This document shows, piece after piece, positions 7,989 to 16,300 of a DNA stretch of 48,968 nt (positions are counted from its first letter, which is position 1; every line of letters starts with the position of its first letter). Origin of the DNA: Ruminococcaceae bacterium P7. Lineage in GTDB: Bacteria > Bacillota > Clostridia > Oscillospirales > Acutalibacteraceae. Under the pieces are notes generated by a model. That model did no database searches and was not told the DNA's origin. It worked only from the letters and a program-made list of their open reading frames with translations. Position numbers and translations under genes: made by a program. The stretch lies in the NCBI GenBank assembly GCA_900100595.1, contig FMUA01000006.1:110817-159784 (forward strand). The letters run 5' to 3'.

Positions 7989-10541
7989 CTATCCTTTTGC
8001 ATCATACCACGTCTTTCCGATCGCCGCGTCAGCCGTCAGCGGCACGCTGAGCGACACGGCGTTCTCCATTTCCTCCTGCAACAGCTGTCTGACCTGCTCG
8101 CTCTCCTCCTCGGGAGCCTCGACGATCAGTTCGTCGTGAACCTGCAGAATCAGCCTTGCGCGGAGGTTTTCCGCCTGTAATCTGTTGTCAACGCGAATCA
8201 TCGCGATTTTGATGATGTCCGCCGCAGTGCCCTGAATCGGCATATTCCGCGCGACGCGTTCTCCGAACGCCCTGAGCATGTGCTTGCCGGAGCTCAGCTC
8301 GGGCAGATAGCGCCGTCTGCCGAACATCGTTTCCACATAGCCGTCAAGCTTCGCGCGCTCCACGACCTTTTCCATATATCTATCAACGCCGCTGTAGTGG
8401 GCGAGATAGCTTTCTATATAATGTTTTGCCTCCTTGTTGGACACGCCGATATCCTTCGCGAGTGAAAACGCGCCGATACCGTAGACGATGCCGAAGTTGA
8501 CCGCCTTTGCCCTGCTGCGCATGAGCGGCGTGACCATCCCGAGCGGCATATTGAACACCTGAGAAGCGGTGATTGCGTGGATATCGTCGTTATTGCGGAA
8601 CGCCGCGATCATATTTGCATCATTCGCGATATGCGCCAGCACGCGCAGCTCGATCTGGGAATAGTCCGCGTCCACCAGCACGCAGCCCTCTTTGGCGCAG
8701 AAAAACTTGCGCATTTCCCTTCCCAGCTCCGTGCGGACAGGAATATTCTGCAAATTCGGCTCAGTCGAGCTGATTCTGCCCGTTCGTGTTTCGGTCTGGT
8801 TGAAGCTCGAATGAATGCGCCCGTCGTCTCCGATGACCTTGAGCAAGCCCTCGCAATAGGTGGAATTGAGCTTCGCGAGCGTGCGGTATTGGAGAACCAT
8901 CTCGACGATCGGATTGTCATAGCGCAGACTCTCGAGAACCTCGGCGTTGGTGCTGTAGCCGCTCTTGGTTTTTTTCTTGACGGGGAGCTTCATGTCGTCA
9001 AACAGCACCTTGCCGAGCTGCTTGGGCGAATTGATATTGAATTCCTGATTCGCCTCGCGGTATATCGCCTGCTCCAGCTCTCCAATCTGCTGCGAAAGCA
9101 TCGTGCCGTAGTCCGCGATTCCCTGTCTGTCAACTGCAAAGCCGCTGTTTTCCATCTTCGCAAGCACCTTCGCAAGCGGAATCTCCATCTCGCGGAGCAG
9201 CTTTTCCTGCTCGTTGGCTTTGATTTCGTTTTCCAGCTTTTCGCACAGCCTGTCATACACTGCCAGAACACGCAGGTGCTTGTCCTCCTCAGACGCTTCG
9301 GGAAGCGCGACCTCGTGCATACCGCAGAGGTTTTCGTCGGAATAGTCCTTCTCCGAGGGCTGCAGCAGATACGCCGCCAGCTCCACATCAAAGGAAATGC
9401 TTGTCAGTTCCATGTCATGGCGGTCGGCATAGGCAAACAGTGCCTTGCTGCCGCGCGTATAGATGCGGATATCCTGTCTTTGCAGCAGCGCCTGAAACGC
9501 GTTTTCGTCGTTGCTGCGGTACAGCTTTCCGTAATATAAGAAAGCATAGGATTTTAATTCGTATTTAGAAATTTCCACCTTGAGATAAACTGTAGCACCG
9601 GGCTTAATATTCTCTATAAGAATTATATCGTCAACAATCTCGGGCATTTTGTTTTCCGCTTCGTTTGAAGCGACTTGCGGAATATCCGTGAGATTGAATT
9701 TTTCTATTAAAGAAAATAATTCCAGCTTTGTCATCAGCTCAACGCACTTCTGCGGGTTCTCAGCCCTGACGATATAGTGCGACGCTTCGGTATCGATCGG
9801 CGCGTTGCGGACGATTTCACCGAGCATACGGCTGAGCAGCGCGTTCTCCTTGGACGCGATCAGCTTTTTTCGCACGCCGTCCTTGATTTCCAGCTCGTCG
9901 ATATGGTCATAGATATACTGCACGCTGTGATATTTCTGAATCAAGTCGCCGGCGCCCTTGGGGCCGATTCCCGCGACTCCGGGGATATTGTCGGAGGTAT
10001 CGCCCTGAATCGCCTTGATTTCGATCAGCTCCGCAGGCGTGACGCCGTAGTCCTCCATGATCTTTTCGGGCGTATAGCGGATATCGCCCTTGTTGGTGCA
10101 GAGGTGCACCACGGTTTCCGCTGAAACCAGCTGCAGGCTGTCGCGGTCTCCCGTCGCGATCACGCACTCGTCGGCATTATGCTCGCAGGCGTCGGCAAAG
10201 GTTCCGAGGATGTCGTCCGCCTCATAGCCCTCGCAGGTGACGATCCGATATCCGAGCAAGCCCAGAAGCTCCTTGAGAACAGGCATCTGGGAGGCAAGCT
10301 CCGGCGGCATACCCTTGCGGTTCGCCTTGTAGCCGTCATACGCCTTATGGCGGAAGGTCGGCGCTTTCAGATCAAACGCGATCGCCACCGCGTCGGGATT
10401 CTCTTCCCTTTCGATTTTTCCGAGCATCGTCAGAAAGCCGTAAATCGCATGGGTGAACTGACCGTCCTTGTTGGTGAGCGGTCGGATACCGTAAAATGCG
10501 CGGTTGACGATGCTGTTTCCGTCTACAACGAGTATTCTCAT
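7989..10541 (-). CDS. polA: DNA polymerase I
   Basis: Repair and Okazaki-fragment polymerase, 850 residues. The N-terminal 5'-3' exonuclease (about 1-290) has VDGNSIVNRAF, ATGDRDSLQL and GDTSDNIPG. The polymerase domain (about 440-850) has the palm motif DADYSQIELR, the fingers region RSRAKAVNFGIVYG and the catalytic VHDELIVE. The middle domain (about 300-440) lacks a recognisable FDTET-type motif and is probably an inactive 3'-5' exonuclease, as in Bacillus and Thermus PolA. The ATG overlaps the last bases of alr (ATGA), and the stop is one base from the phosphatase start, so the genes are co-transcribed. Confidence 0.98.
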   Translation of the reverse strand: MRILVVDGNSIVNRAFYGIRPLTNKDGQFTHAIYGFLTMLGKIEREENPDAVAIAFDLKAPTFRHKAYDGYKANRKGMPPELASQMPVLKELLGLLGYRIVTCEGYEADDILGTFADACEHNADECVIATGDRDSLQLVSAETVVHLCTNKGDIRYTPEKIMEDYGVTPAELIEIKAIQGDTSDNIPGVAGIGPKGAGDLIQKYHSVQYIYDHIDELEIKDGVRKKLIASKENALLSRMLGEIVRNAPIDTEASHYIVRAENPQKCVELMTKLELFSLIEKFNLTDIPQVASNEAENKMPEIVDDIILIENIKPGATVYLKVEISKYELKSYAFLYYGKLYRSNDENAFQALLQRQDIRIYTRGSKALFAYADRHDMELTSISFDVELAAYLLQPSEKDYSDENLCGMHEVALPEASEEDKHLRVLAVYDRLCEKLENEIKANEQEKLLREMEIPLAKVLAKMENSGFAVDRQGIADYGTMLSQQIGELEQAIYREANQEFNINSPKQLGKVLFDDMKLPVKKKTKSGYSTNAEVLESLRYDNPIVEMVLQYRTLAKLNSTYCEGLLKVIGDDGRIHSSFNQTETRTGRISSTEPNLQNIPVRTELGREMRKFFCAKEGCVLVDADYSQIELRVLAHIANDANMIAAFRNNDDIHAITASQVFNMPLGMVTPLMRSRAKAVNFGIVYGIGAFSLAKDIGVSNKEAKHYIESYLAHYSGVDRYMEKVVERAKLDGYVETMFGRRRYLPELSSGKHMLRAFGERVARNMPIQGTAADIIKIAMIRVDNRLQAENLRARLILQVHDELIVEAPEEESEQVRQLLQEEMENAVSLSVPLTADAAIGKTWYDAKG

Positions 10542-11716
10542 AATTTATACATCACTTTCGTCATCTTTCCTTTGCGGTAATAAATGCGCGGTACGCGCTT
10601 TCCTACCAGACAAATGACCTCATAATTGATCGTGTCGGTATTTTTTGCGATACTGTCGGCGGTCGGCTCTCCCATCTTGCCTGTGCCGAATACGATGACC
10701 TCGTCGCCCTGCTCAATATGGTCGATGTCAGAAACGTCGAGCATCGTCTGATCCATGCAGATCCTGCCGACGATTTTCGCTTTCTGTCCGTTGATGAGCA
10801 TATATCCGTCCTTCGCGTTGGCGCGGATGAAGCCGTCGGCGTATCCGATCGGCACGGTCGCGATTTTCATATCGCGCTCCGCGGTAAAGGTGCGTCCGTA
10901 GGACACCGTCGCGCCCTTTTTCAGCTCCTTGACATAGGCGACCGAGGTTTTGAGCGTCATGGCAGGAATCAGGTCGAGCTTTCCGCTCAGCTTGGGAGAC
11001 GGCGCCAAACCGTAGAGAATGATACCCGCACGCACCATGTCGCAATAGGTGTCGGAATAATCCTCAATCGCACCGCTGTTGGAGCAGTGGCAGACAGGAA
11101 GCTCCGTTCCCGCTGCCTTCAGCGCGTCTTTGACATGGAGGAAGTTGCTGTATTGCAGCTCCGTGAACGCCTTTCCCTCCGCGCTTTCATCCGAAACGCA
11201 GAAATGGGTGAACAACCCCTCGGGAATCAGCTTTGGCTGGTTGCAAGCCAAGTATATTTCATTTATAGAATATTCATCGCGTGGGAACTGCTGGCACATA
11301 AAGCCGATACGGCTCATGCCCGTGTCCGCTTTGATATGGATTTTGCAGGAACAGTCCGCCTTTTGGCAAGCCGCGGAAAGCGCCTTTGCGTAATCAAGTG
11401 AAAAAACCGCCTGACTGATATTGTATTCGCTCAGCCGCTGTGCATCGCTGACGGGCGTATAGCCCAGAATCAGAATCGGGAGCGTGATACCCGCTGTGCG
11501 GATCTCGATTCCCTCGTCGATATTGGAAACCGCGAAGAAATCCGCTCCCAGCTCCTCATAGAGCAGCGCCAGATCGACAGCGCCGTGTCCGTAACCGTCC
11601 GCCTTGACGACGCAGCAGAGCTTCGCGCTCTCTCCGACCTTACTTTTGATTTCACGATAATTATGCGCTATCGCGTCGAGCGAGATCTCCGCCCACGTTC
11701 TCTTGACAAAATCCAT
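10538..11716 (-). CDS. alr: Alanine racemase
   Basis: PLP enzyme that makes D-alanine for peptidoglycan. The 392 residues are normal. VVKADGYGHGA carries the PLP lysine (Lys38). SYGRTF carries the second catalytic base Tyr, and IGYADGF and CMDQTMLDVS are family motifs. The ATG at 11716 follows AGGGG; a TTG seven codons earlier is open but has no site. It heads a six-gene operon with polA, the YwlE-like phosphatase, rimI, the CotH gene and tsaD. Confidence 0.97.
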   Translation of the reverse strand: MDFVKRTWAEISLDAIAHNYREIKSKVGESAKLCCVVKADGYGHGAVDLALLYEELGADFFAVSNIDEGIEIRTAGITLPILILGYTPVSDAQRLSEYNISQAVFSLDYAKALSAACQKADCSCKIHIKADTGMSRIGFMCQQFPRDEYSINEIYLACNQPKLIPEGLFTHFCVSDESAEGKAFTELQYSNFLHVKDALKAAGTELPVCHCSNSGAIEDYSDTYCDMVRAGIILYGLAPSPKLSGKLDLIPAMTLKTSVAYVKELKKGATVSYGRTFTAERDMKIATVPIGYADGFIRANAKDGYMLINGQKAKIVGRICMDQTMLDVSDIDHIEQGDEVIVFGTGKMGEPTADSIAKNTDTINYEVICLVGKRVPRIYYRKGKMTKVMYKL

Positions 11717-11750
11717 AGCAGTACCCCTATTCGTCAATTTCTCAGAATAT

Positions 11751-11779
11751 ATTATATTACTTTTTCCCGCTCAAATCAA
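11751..11779 (-). promoter_or_regulatory. Sigma-A promoter of the alr-polA-tsaD operon
   Basis: On the minus strand TTGATT (11779-11774) and TATAAT (11756-11751) are 17 bp apart. The start should be near 11744, 28 bases before the alr ATG. Confidence 0.75.
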
Positions 11780-11837
11780 CCTCCGAATGGATAATCGAAT
11801 GAAAATATCATGGAATAACAGAATTTTACAAAATATC

Positions 11838-11866
11838 TTGATTTTCTCGCTTTAATATGTTAAAAT
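11838..11866 (+). promoter_or_regulatory. Promoter of putP with flanking inverted repeat
   Basis: TTGATT (11838-11843) and TAAAAT (11861-11866) are 17 bp apart, with a TG two bases before the -10 (extended -10). The arms CTCGCTT (11846-11852) and AAGCGAG (11867-11873) form a perfect 7-bp inverted repeat around the -10 box. It is a candidate operator or a 5' hairpin. Confidence 0.72.
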
Positions 11867-11907
11867 AAGCGAGTGTGTTATATACATATTATATAAGGAG
11901 GAACATC

Positions 11908-13467
11908 ATGACAACAACAAATGTAATTATTCTTGTCGCGTTCGCGGTTTACATGCTGATTATGATCGCAATCGGCTTCGTTTATTCCAAGCGCACCAAG
12001 AATAACGAGGACTACTTCCTCGGCGGCAGAAACCTCGGCGGTTGGACTGCGGCGCTTTCCGCGCAGGCGTCCGACATGAGCGGATGGCTGCTGATGGGAC
12101 TTCCCGGTTCCGTGTACCTTGCGGGTACGGGCGAAATCTGGATCGCCATCGGTCTGCTGCTCGGAACCATCCTCAACTGGTATCTCGTATCATCCAGACT
12201 CAGAAAGTACACCATCGTAGCGGGCAACTCGCTGACTATCCCCAGCTTCTTCCAGAACCGCTACCGCGACTCCAAGGGCGTCATCAAGATCGTGTCCGCG
12301 ATTATCATCGCCATTTTCTTCGCGGTTTATACCGCTTCGGCGTTCAGCTCGGGCGCTAAGCTCTTTGCGACGCTCTTCGGCAACAGCACCGGCGGCGAAA
12401 TGGACAAGACCGCTTATCTGATCGGTCTGATCATCGCTTCGGTCGTTATTCTGGTCTACACCTTCATGGGCGGCTTCAAGGCGGTCTGCACCACCGACCT
12501 GATTCAAGGTCTGTTGATGCTCGTCGCGATCCTCGCCGTTCCGATCGTCGCCTACACCGCCCTCACCTGGGATCAGGGCTTCTCGCAGGCGCTTGTCGCA
12601 AAGGGTGTGGAAAGCCCCGAGAACTATCTCAACTTCTTTAAGAACACCGACGGCACACCGATCTCCGCCACTTCGATCATCTCAAGCCTCGCCTGGGGTC
12701 TCGGCTACTTCGGTATGCCCCACATCATCATCCGCTTCATGGCGATCAAGAATGAGGCTGAGGTCAAGAAGTCCAGAAAAATCGCGATTATCTGGGTTGT
12801 ACTCTCCCTCACCGCTGCCTGCCTGATCGGTCTGATCGCGAGAGGCTACCTCAGCCAGCAGCTCACCGATTCCAGCGAAACAGCGTTCATCCGCCTGATT
12901 CAGGAGATCTTCTCCAACAACGGCGTGCTGATCTTCATCGGCGGCATCTTCCTCTGCGGTATCCTCGCGGCGATCATGTCCACCGCGGACAGCCAACTGC
13001 TCGTCACCGCTTCCGCGGTTTCCGAGGATATGTACAAGGGTGTTATCAAGAAGGACGCTACCGAGAAAAAATCCCTGCTCGTCGGCAGAATCGCGGTCGT
13101 TATCGTCGCGATTATCGCGTTTGTTATCGCGCTTGACCCTGCTTCCAGCATCATGGGTCTGGTTTCCGACGCATGGGCAGGCTTCGGCTCCGCGTTCGGT
13201 CCTGTCGTTCTGCTCGCGCTCTTCTGGAAGCGCTCCAACCTCGCGGGTGCTGTCAGCGGTATGGCTGTCGGCGCGCTCACCGTTATCGTTTGGGACTACA
13301 TCCCGCTGGTTAACGGTCAGACCATCTACGCGGCAACCGGTCTGTACTCCCTCGCTGTCGGCTTTGTGCTTGCGCTGATCGTCAACGTCATCGTATCGCT
13401 CGTGACCAAGAAGCCCGACGCGGAAATGATTCGCGAATTTGAATCCATCAAGAACGTAGAAATCTGA
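11908..13467 (+). CDS. putP: Sodium/proline symporter
   Basis: Member of the sodium:solute symporter (SSS) family, 519 residues, about 13 membrane helices. The pattern YFLGGRNLGGWTAALSA followed by ASDMSGWLLMGLPG is typical of PutP. GGFKAVCTTDLIQG and MSTADSQLLV are also family motifs, the latter near the second sodium site. The ATG at 11908 follows AAGGAGG; a longer open frame overlaps the promoter. It imports proline with Na+, probably for nitrogen, carbon or osmotic needs. It is a single-gene unit with its own promoter and terminator. Confidence 0.93.
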   Translation: MTTTNVIILVAFAVYMLIMIAIGFVYSKRTKNNEDYFLGGRNLGGWTAALSAQASDMSGWLLMGLPGSVYLAGTGEIWIAIGLLLGTILNWYLVSSRLRKYTIVAGNSLTIPSFFQNRYRDSKGVIKIVSAIIIAIFFAVYTASAFSSGAKLFATLFGNSTGGEMDKTAYLIGLIIASVVILVYTFMGGFKAVCTTDLIQGLLMLVAILAVPIVAYTALTWDQGFSQALVAKGVESPENYLNFFKNTDGTPISATSIISSLAWGLGYFGMPHIIIRFMAIKNEAEVKKSRKIAIIWVVLSLTAACLIGLIARGYLSQQLTDSSETAFIRLIQEIFSNNGVLIFIGGIFLCGILAAIMSTADSQLLVTASAVSEDMYKGVIKKDATEKKSLLVGRIAVVIVAIIAFVIALDPASSIMGLVSDAWAGFGSAFGPVVLLALFWKRSNLAGAVSGMAVGALTVIVWDYIPLVNGQTIYAATGLYSLAVGFVLALIVNVIVSLVTKKPDAEMIREFESIKNVEI

Positions 13468-13489
13468 TCAATTCATATCATAAGAAAAA

Positions 13490-13515
13490 GGTCGGTTATG
13501 AAACCGACCTTTTTT
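13490..13515. terminator. Bidirectional terminator between putP and the small HU-like gene
   Basis: An 8-bp stem (GGTCGGTT with AACCGACC) and 4-base loop has a run of six T on the plus side and five A on the other side. It can end putP and the converging small gene. Confidence 0.9.
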
Positions 13516-13529
13516 GCGTCTTGTCTTGC

Positions 13530-13775
13530 TTATTGTCCGCCGAACGGCATTTTGATTTTGTCCATGATGCCGCCCTTCATGATTTCCTTCGCCTTTTCCA
13601 GGATATCCTTCGCCTGCTCCTCACCGATGCCAAGCTTTGCGGCGATTTCGCTGACAATCTTGCCCGCGTTCGCGAGAAGGTTGTTGTTCTCGAGCACATC
13701 GTTGACCTTCGCGCCGTCCTCGGTGCTCAGACCTGTTTTCTTGGCAAGCTCCGCGATAAAATCAGTCTTGTTCAT
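13530..13775 (-). CDS. Small protein with HU-like N-terminal helices
   Basis: An 81-residue protein starting at 13775 behind AGAGGTG; a frame 34 codons longer has no such site. The first 35 residues (MNKTDFIAELAKKTGLS, then a second helix) resemble the helix-turn-helix start of HU/IHF proteins. The rest does not continue as HU: there is no DNA-binding arm. Instead two helices follow (KIVSEIAAKLGIG and EEQAKDILEKAKEIM) and a Gly-rich end. It may be a small stress or DNA-associated protein. Function is unknown and the HU link rests on a short stretch. Confidence 0.75.
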   Translation of the reverse strand: MNKTDFIAELAKKTGLSTEDGAKVNDVLENNNLLANAGKIVSEIAAKLGIGEEQAKDILEKAKEIMKGGIMDKIKMPFGGQ

Positions 13776-13887
13776 GTATTTCACCTCTTTTGCTGAAATG
13801 TTGTTATCTTCATTATAAACTGCTTTGACCGCTTCGTCAAGTGAAAAAGGAGAGATTGCGCAATCTCTCCTTTTCATTATATATAGG

Positions 13888-16284
13888 TTATTTCAGATAC
13901 TTGCTTGTGCCGCCGATCTGACCGTCGATGCCCGCAAAGCCTGTCGCACAGCAGACATACACGCGCATATTGCCCTTGCCGAGGGAAGATACGGACAGTG
14001 TGCCGTTGGTGACATTCTTCACGTCGCCCGTGACGGCGTCGATATACTGACCGTTGGGGATGTTCTTGAAGGTCGCGCTGCCGGAAACCGCAACGCACGC
14101 AAGGCTGTCGGTATCGTCAGCGGTATAGCGGCGGATATACGCCATATCGCCCGTAACATATTTGGAATCAACCGTATACTGTCCTTTTCTGAGTGCGGGA
14201 ACAGCGCGGCGGATCGCGTTGAGCTTGCTGATGTGCTTGGAAAGTGTGGAATTCAGGGTATCGGCAACCTTGCCTGTCGCCTGATACTCACTGAAATCGG
14301 AAGCGGTCACATCGCCCTCGAGGTAATCGCCAAAGTAGGCGCGTCCCGTCTTGGAAAGCGGAAGGTTCGGGCCTTCGTCGATCACGCAGCCCTTCTGGAA
14401 CTCGATCTCGGAGCCGTAGTAGACGCAGGGAATTCCGCGGAAGGTAAACATGAGGTCAAGGTTCTCCGCCCATGTGTCCGTACCGCCCGCAAAGCGGTTC
14501 TTCTCGTCGGGAGATTCGGGTGAGTAGTCGTGCGAATCAACATAGGTCACGTTGTAGGTCGCGTCGTTGTAATACTTGTCGCCGCTCTTCGCAATACCGA
14601 ACGCAGCGGACGCGTTGCCGAACATGCGGTGCATCTGGAAGTCGATGGCTTCCATACCTGACGCCATCGAGCGGTCGGGCGTATGATACGTAATACCGCT
14701 GAGCAGCGCATTGGTGGAGGTCGGCTGGTTGGCTGTGCTGTCCTCCTCCCTGTAATGGTCGAAGGTGAGGTTCATGTTGTTGTTGACGTCTGCCGCCGTG
14801 GTGCCCCATGACCATTTGTCCGCCCATTTGGAATTGCTTTCCTTCCATGTGTAGTAGGGCGTGCTCTCCTCGGCGTGGTCGCGGTACCAAATCTGTGTAT
14901 AGCGGGTGCAGATTTCGCCAAACATCAGGAAGTTCGGCTTGTTTGCCGCCTTTGCGACGTCATAAATCTGGTCGTTGTACATCAGATTCAGCGCCACTCT
15001 CGGGATATGACGGACGGTATCGACACGGAACGCGTCAACGCCTCTCTCGATGAAGCTGCCGTAGGTTTCCGTGACGTATTCCGCAACCGCGGGATTCTCG
15101 GTGTTCAAATCCACACAGTCGCCTGCGATCTGGGCGTATTTACAGGTCCAGTCATCCCAGTTCAAGCTGGAAAAATATCCTGTGTGATAGTAGTTATTCG
15201 GGTTGTACTTGTCGCTGCTCGAGAGCTTTTCGGTTCCGTAGTCCGCCTCTGCGGGTTTCAGCCCCGTAGTGTTGTGCAGATTGCCCGGATAGTCGACATT
15301 TTTCATGATATTCAGACGCTGCTGGTACTGCACCTCGGGCTTCTGCGCGTAGTATTCCTCGGCGGATTTGAGTCCGAAGGTATCGAGCAGGTACTTGGTC
15401 GGCTTCATGGACGCTTCAAGGTCAGCGAGGTCGGCGTTGTAATCGCGCTCAAAGATCGGACAGAAATGCGCTTCGCCGAAGTTGCCCGTATGCTGGAACA
15501 CGACGTCCTGGATGATTTTCATTCCCTTTTCGTGTACCGCACGGACGAGGTCGTCAAAATCAAAGTCGCTGCTCTCATAGCGCGGATCAACCTTGCTGAA
15601 GTTCAGGGCATGATAGCCGTGGTAATCATATCCCGATGCGTTCTCGACAACGGGCGTGACCCAAATCGCGGTAAAGCCGAGCGCCTTGATATAATCGAGC
15701 TTTTCGGCAAGTCCCTTGAAGTCGCCGCGCCACGCGGGGTCGCTGTCGGGATTGCCCGCTTTGCCGTCATCCCAGCAGTGGACGTTATTGCCGCTGTCTC
15801 CGTCATAGAAGCGGGTCGTCATGACAAAGTAGATGGTTTCGTCGCGCAGATCGGTGCTTGTGACGGGGTCGGGCTTTTCGGGATCATACTTCGTCCATTT
15901 TCCGTCCAAAAACCAAAATTCCGCAGTCTTACCGTCGATGGCGCTGAGGGTGTATTCCTTGGAATACTGTTTTCCGTCGGCGTCGGTCACCAGCGCGTTG
16001 ACCTTGGTATAGCCGCGGAGGGTGTAATTGAACCAATCACCCGACGGAGAAAGCTTCTCGCCGGGATAAGCCTTAGACATCGCGCCGTTGGTGGGGAGTG
16101 AGTTCCAGAGATAAAGATAAGGCTGCGCAAGCTCCTTGTGCCTTGCGTGGACAATAATGGTCGTATCTGCAGAACAAACCTCTGACGAATCAGAGGTCTG
16201 CGCGGCATTCACCGTTATAATTCCAACAGAGGCAGCAACGAGCAGGACAAGCAATACAGCAATTACTTTTTTGAATCCTGTCAT
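13888..16284 (-). CDS. Secreted alpha-amylase (GH13) with N-terminal starch-binding module
   Basis: Hydrolyses alpha-1,4 bonds of starch outside the cell. It has 798 residues. A signal peptide spans 1 to about 27. About 40-135 is a beta-sandwich starch-binding-like module with YLYLWNS and WFNYTL, of the CBM26 kind. The GH13 barrel has all four motifs: DVVFQH (Asp260, His265), FRVDTVRH (nucleophile Asp422), FGE (acid Glu457) and VDSHD (Asp586). Motif I has Gln where Asn is usual, and motif IV has Ser where Asn is usual. A C-terminal beta domain covers about 700-798. There is no dockerin or sorting signal. The ATG follows AAAAGGAG and is 16 bases after the stop of the starch-binding dockerin gene. 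Confidence 0.95.
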   Translation of the reverse strand: MTGFKKVIAVLLVLLVAASVGIITVNAAQTSDSSEVCSADTTIIVHARHKELAQPYLYLWNSLPTNGAMSKAYPGEKLSPSGDWFNYTLRGYTKVNALVTDADGKQYSKEYTLSAIDGKTAEFWFLDGKWTKYDPEKPDPVTSTDLRDETIYFVMTTRFYDGDSGNNVHCWDDGKAGNPDSDPAWRGDFKGLAEKLDYIKALGFTAIWVTPVVENASGYDYHGYHALNFSKVDPRYESSDFDFDDLVRAVHEKGMKIIQDVVFQHTGNFGEAHFCPIFERDYNADLADLEASMKPTKYLLDTFGLKSAEEYYAQKPEVQYQQRLNIMKNVDYPGNLHNTTGLKPAEADYGTEKLSSSDKYNPNNYYHTGYFSSLNWDDWTCKYAQIAGDCVDLNTENPAVAEYVTETYGSFIERGVDAFRVDTVRHIPRVALNLMYNDQIYDVAKAANKPNFLMFGEICTRYTQIWYRDHAEESTPYYTWKESNSKWADKWSWGTTAADVNNNMNLTFDHYREEDSTANQPTSTNALLSGITYHTPDRSMASGMEAIDFQMHRMFGNASAAFGIAKSGDKYYNDATYNVTYVDSHDYSPESPDEKNRFAGGTDTWAENLDLMFTFRGIPCVYYGSEIEFQKGCVIDEGPNLPLSKTGRAYFGDYLEGDVTASDFSEYQATGKVADTLNSTLSKHISKLNAIRRAVPALRKGQYTVDSKYVTGDMAYIRRYTADDTDSLACVAVSGSATFKNIPNGQYIDAVTGDVKNVTNGTLSVSSLGKGNMRVYVCCATGFAGIDGQIGGTSKYLK

Positions 16285-16300
16285 AGCGTTCTCCTTTTAT

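Noticed and set aside
14875..16101. 408-codon plus-strand frame opposite the amylase
   Set aside because: Mirror of a gene with all GH13 motifs; no start signal.
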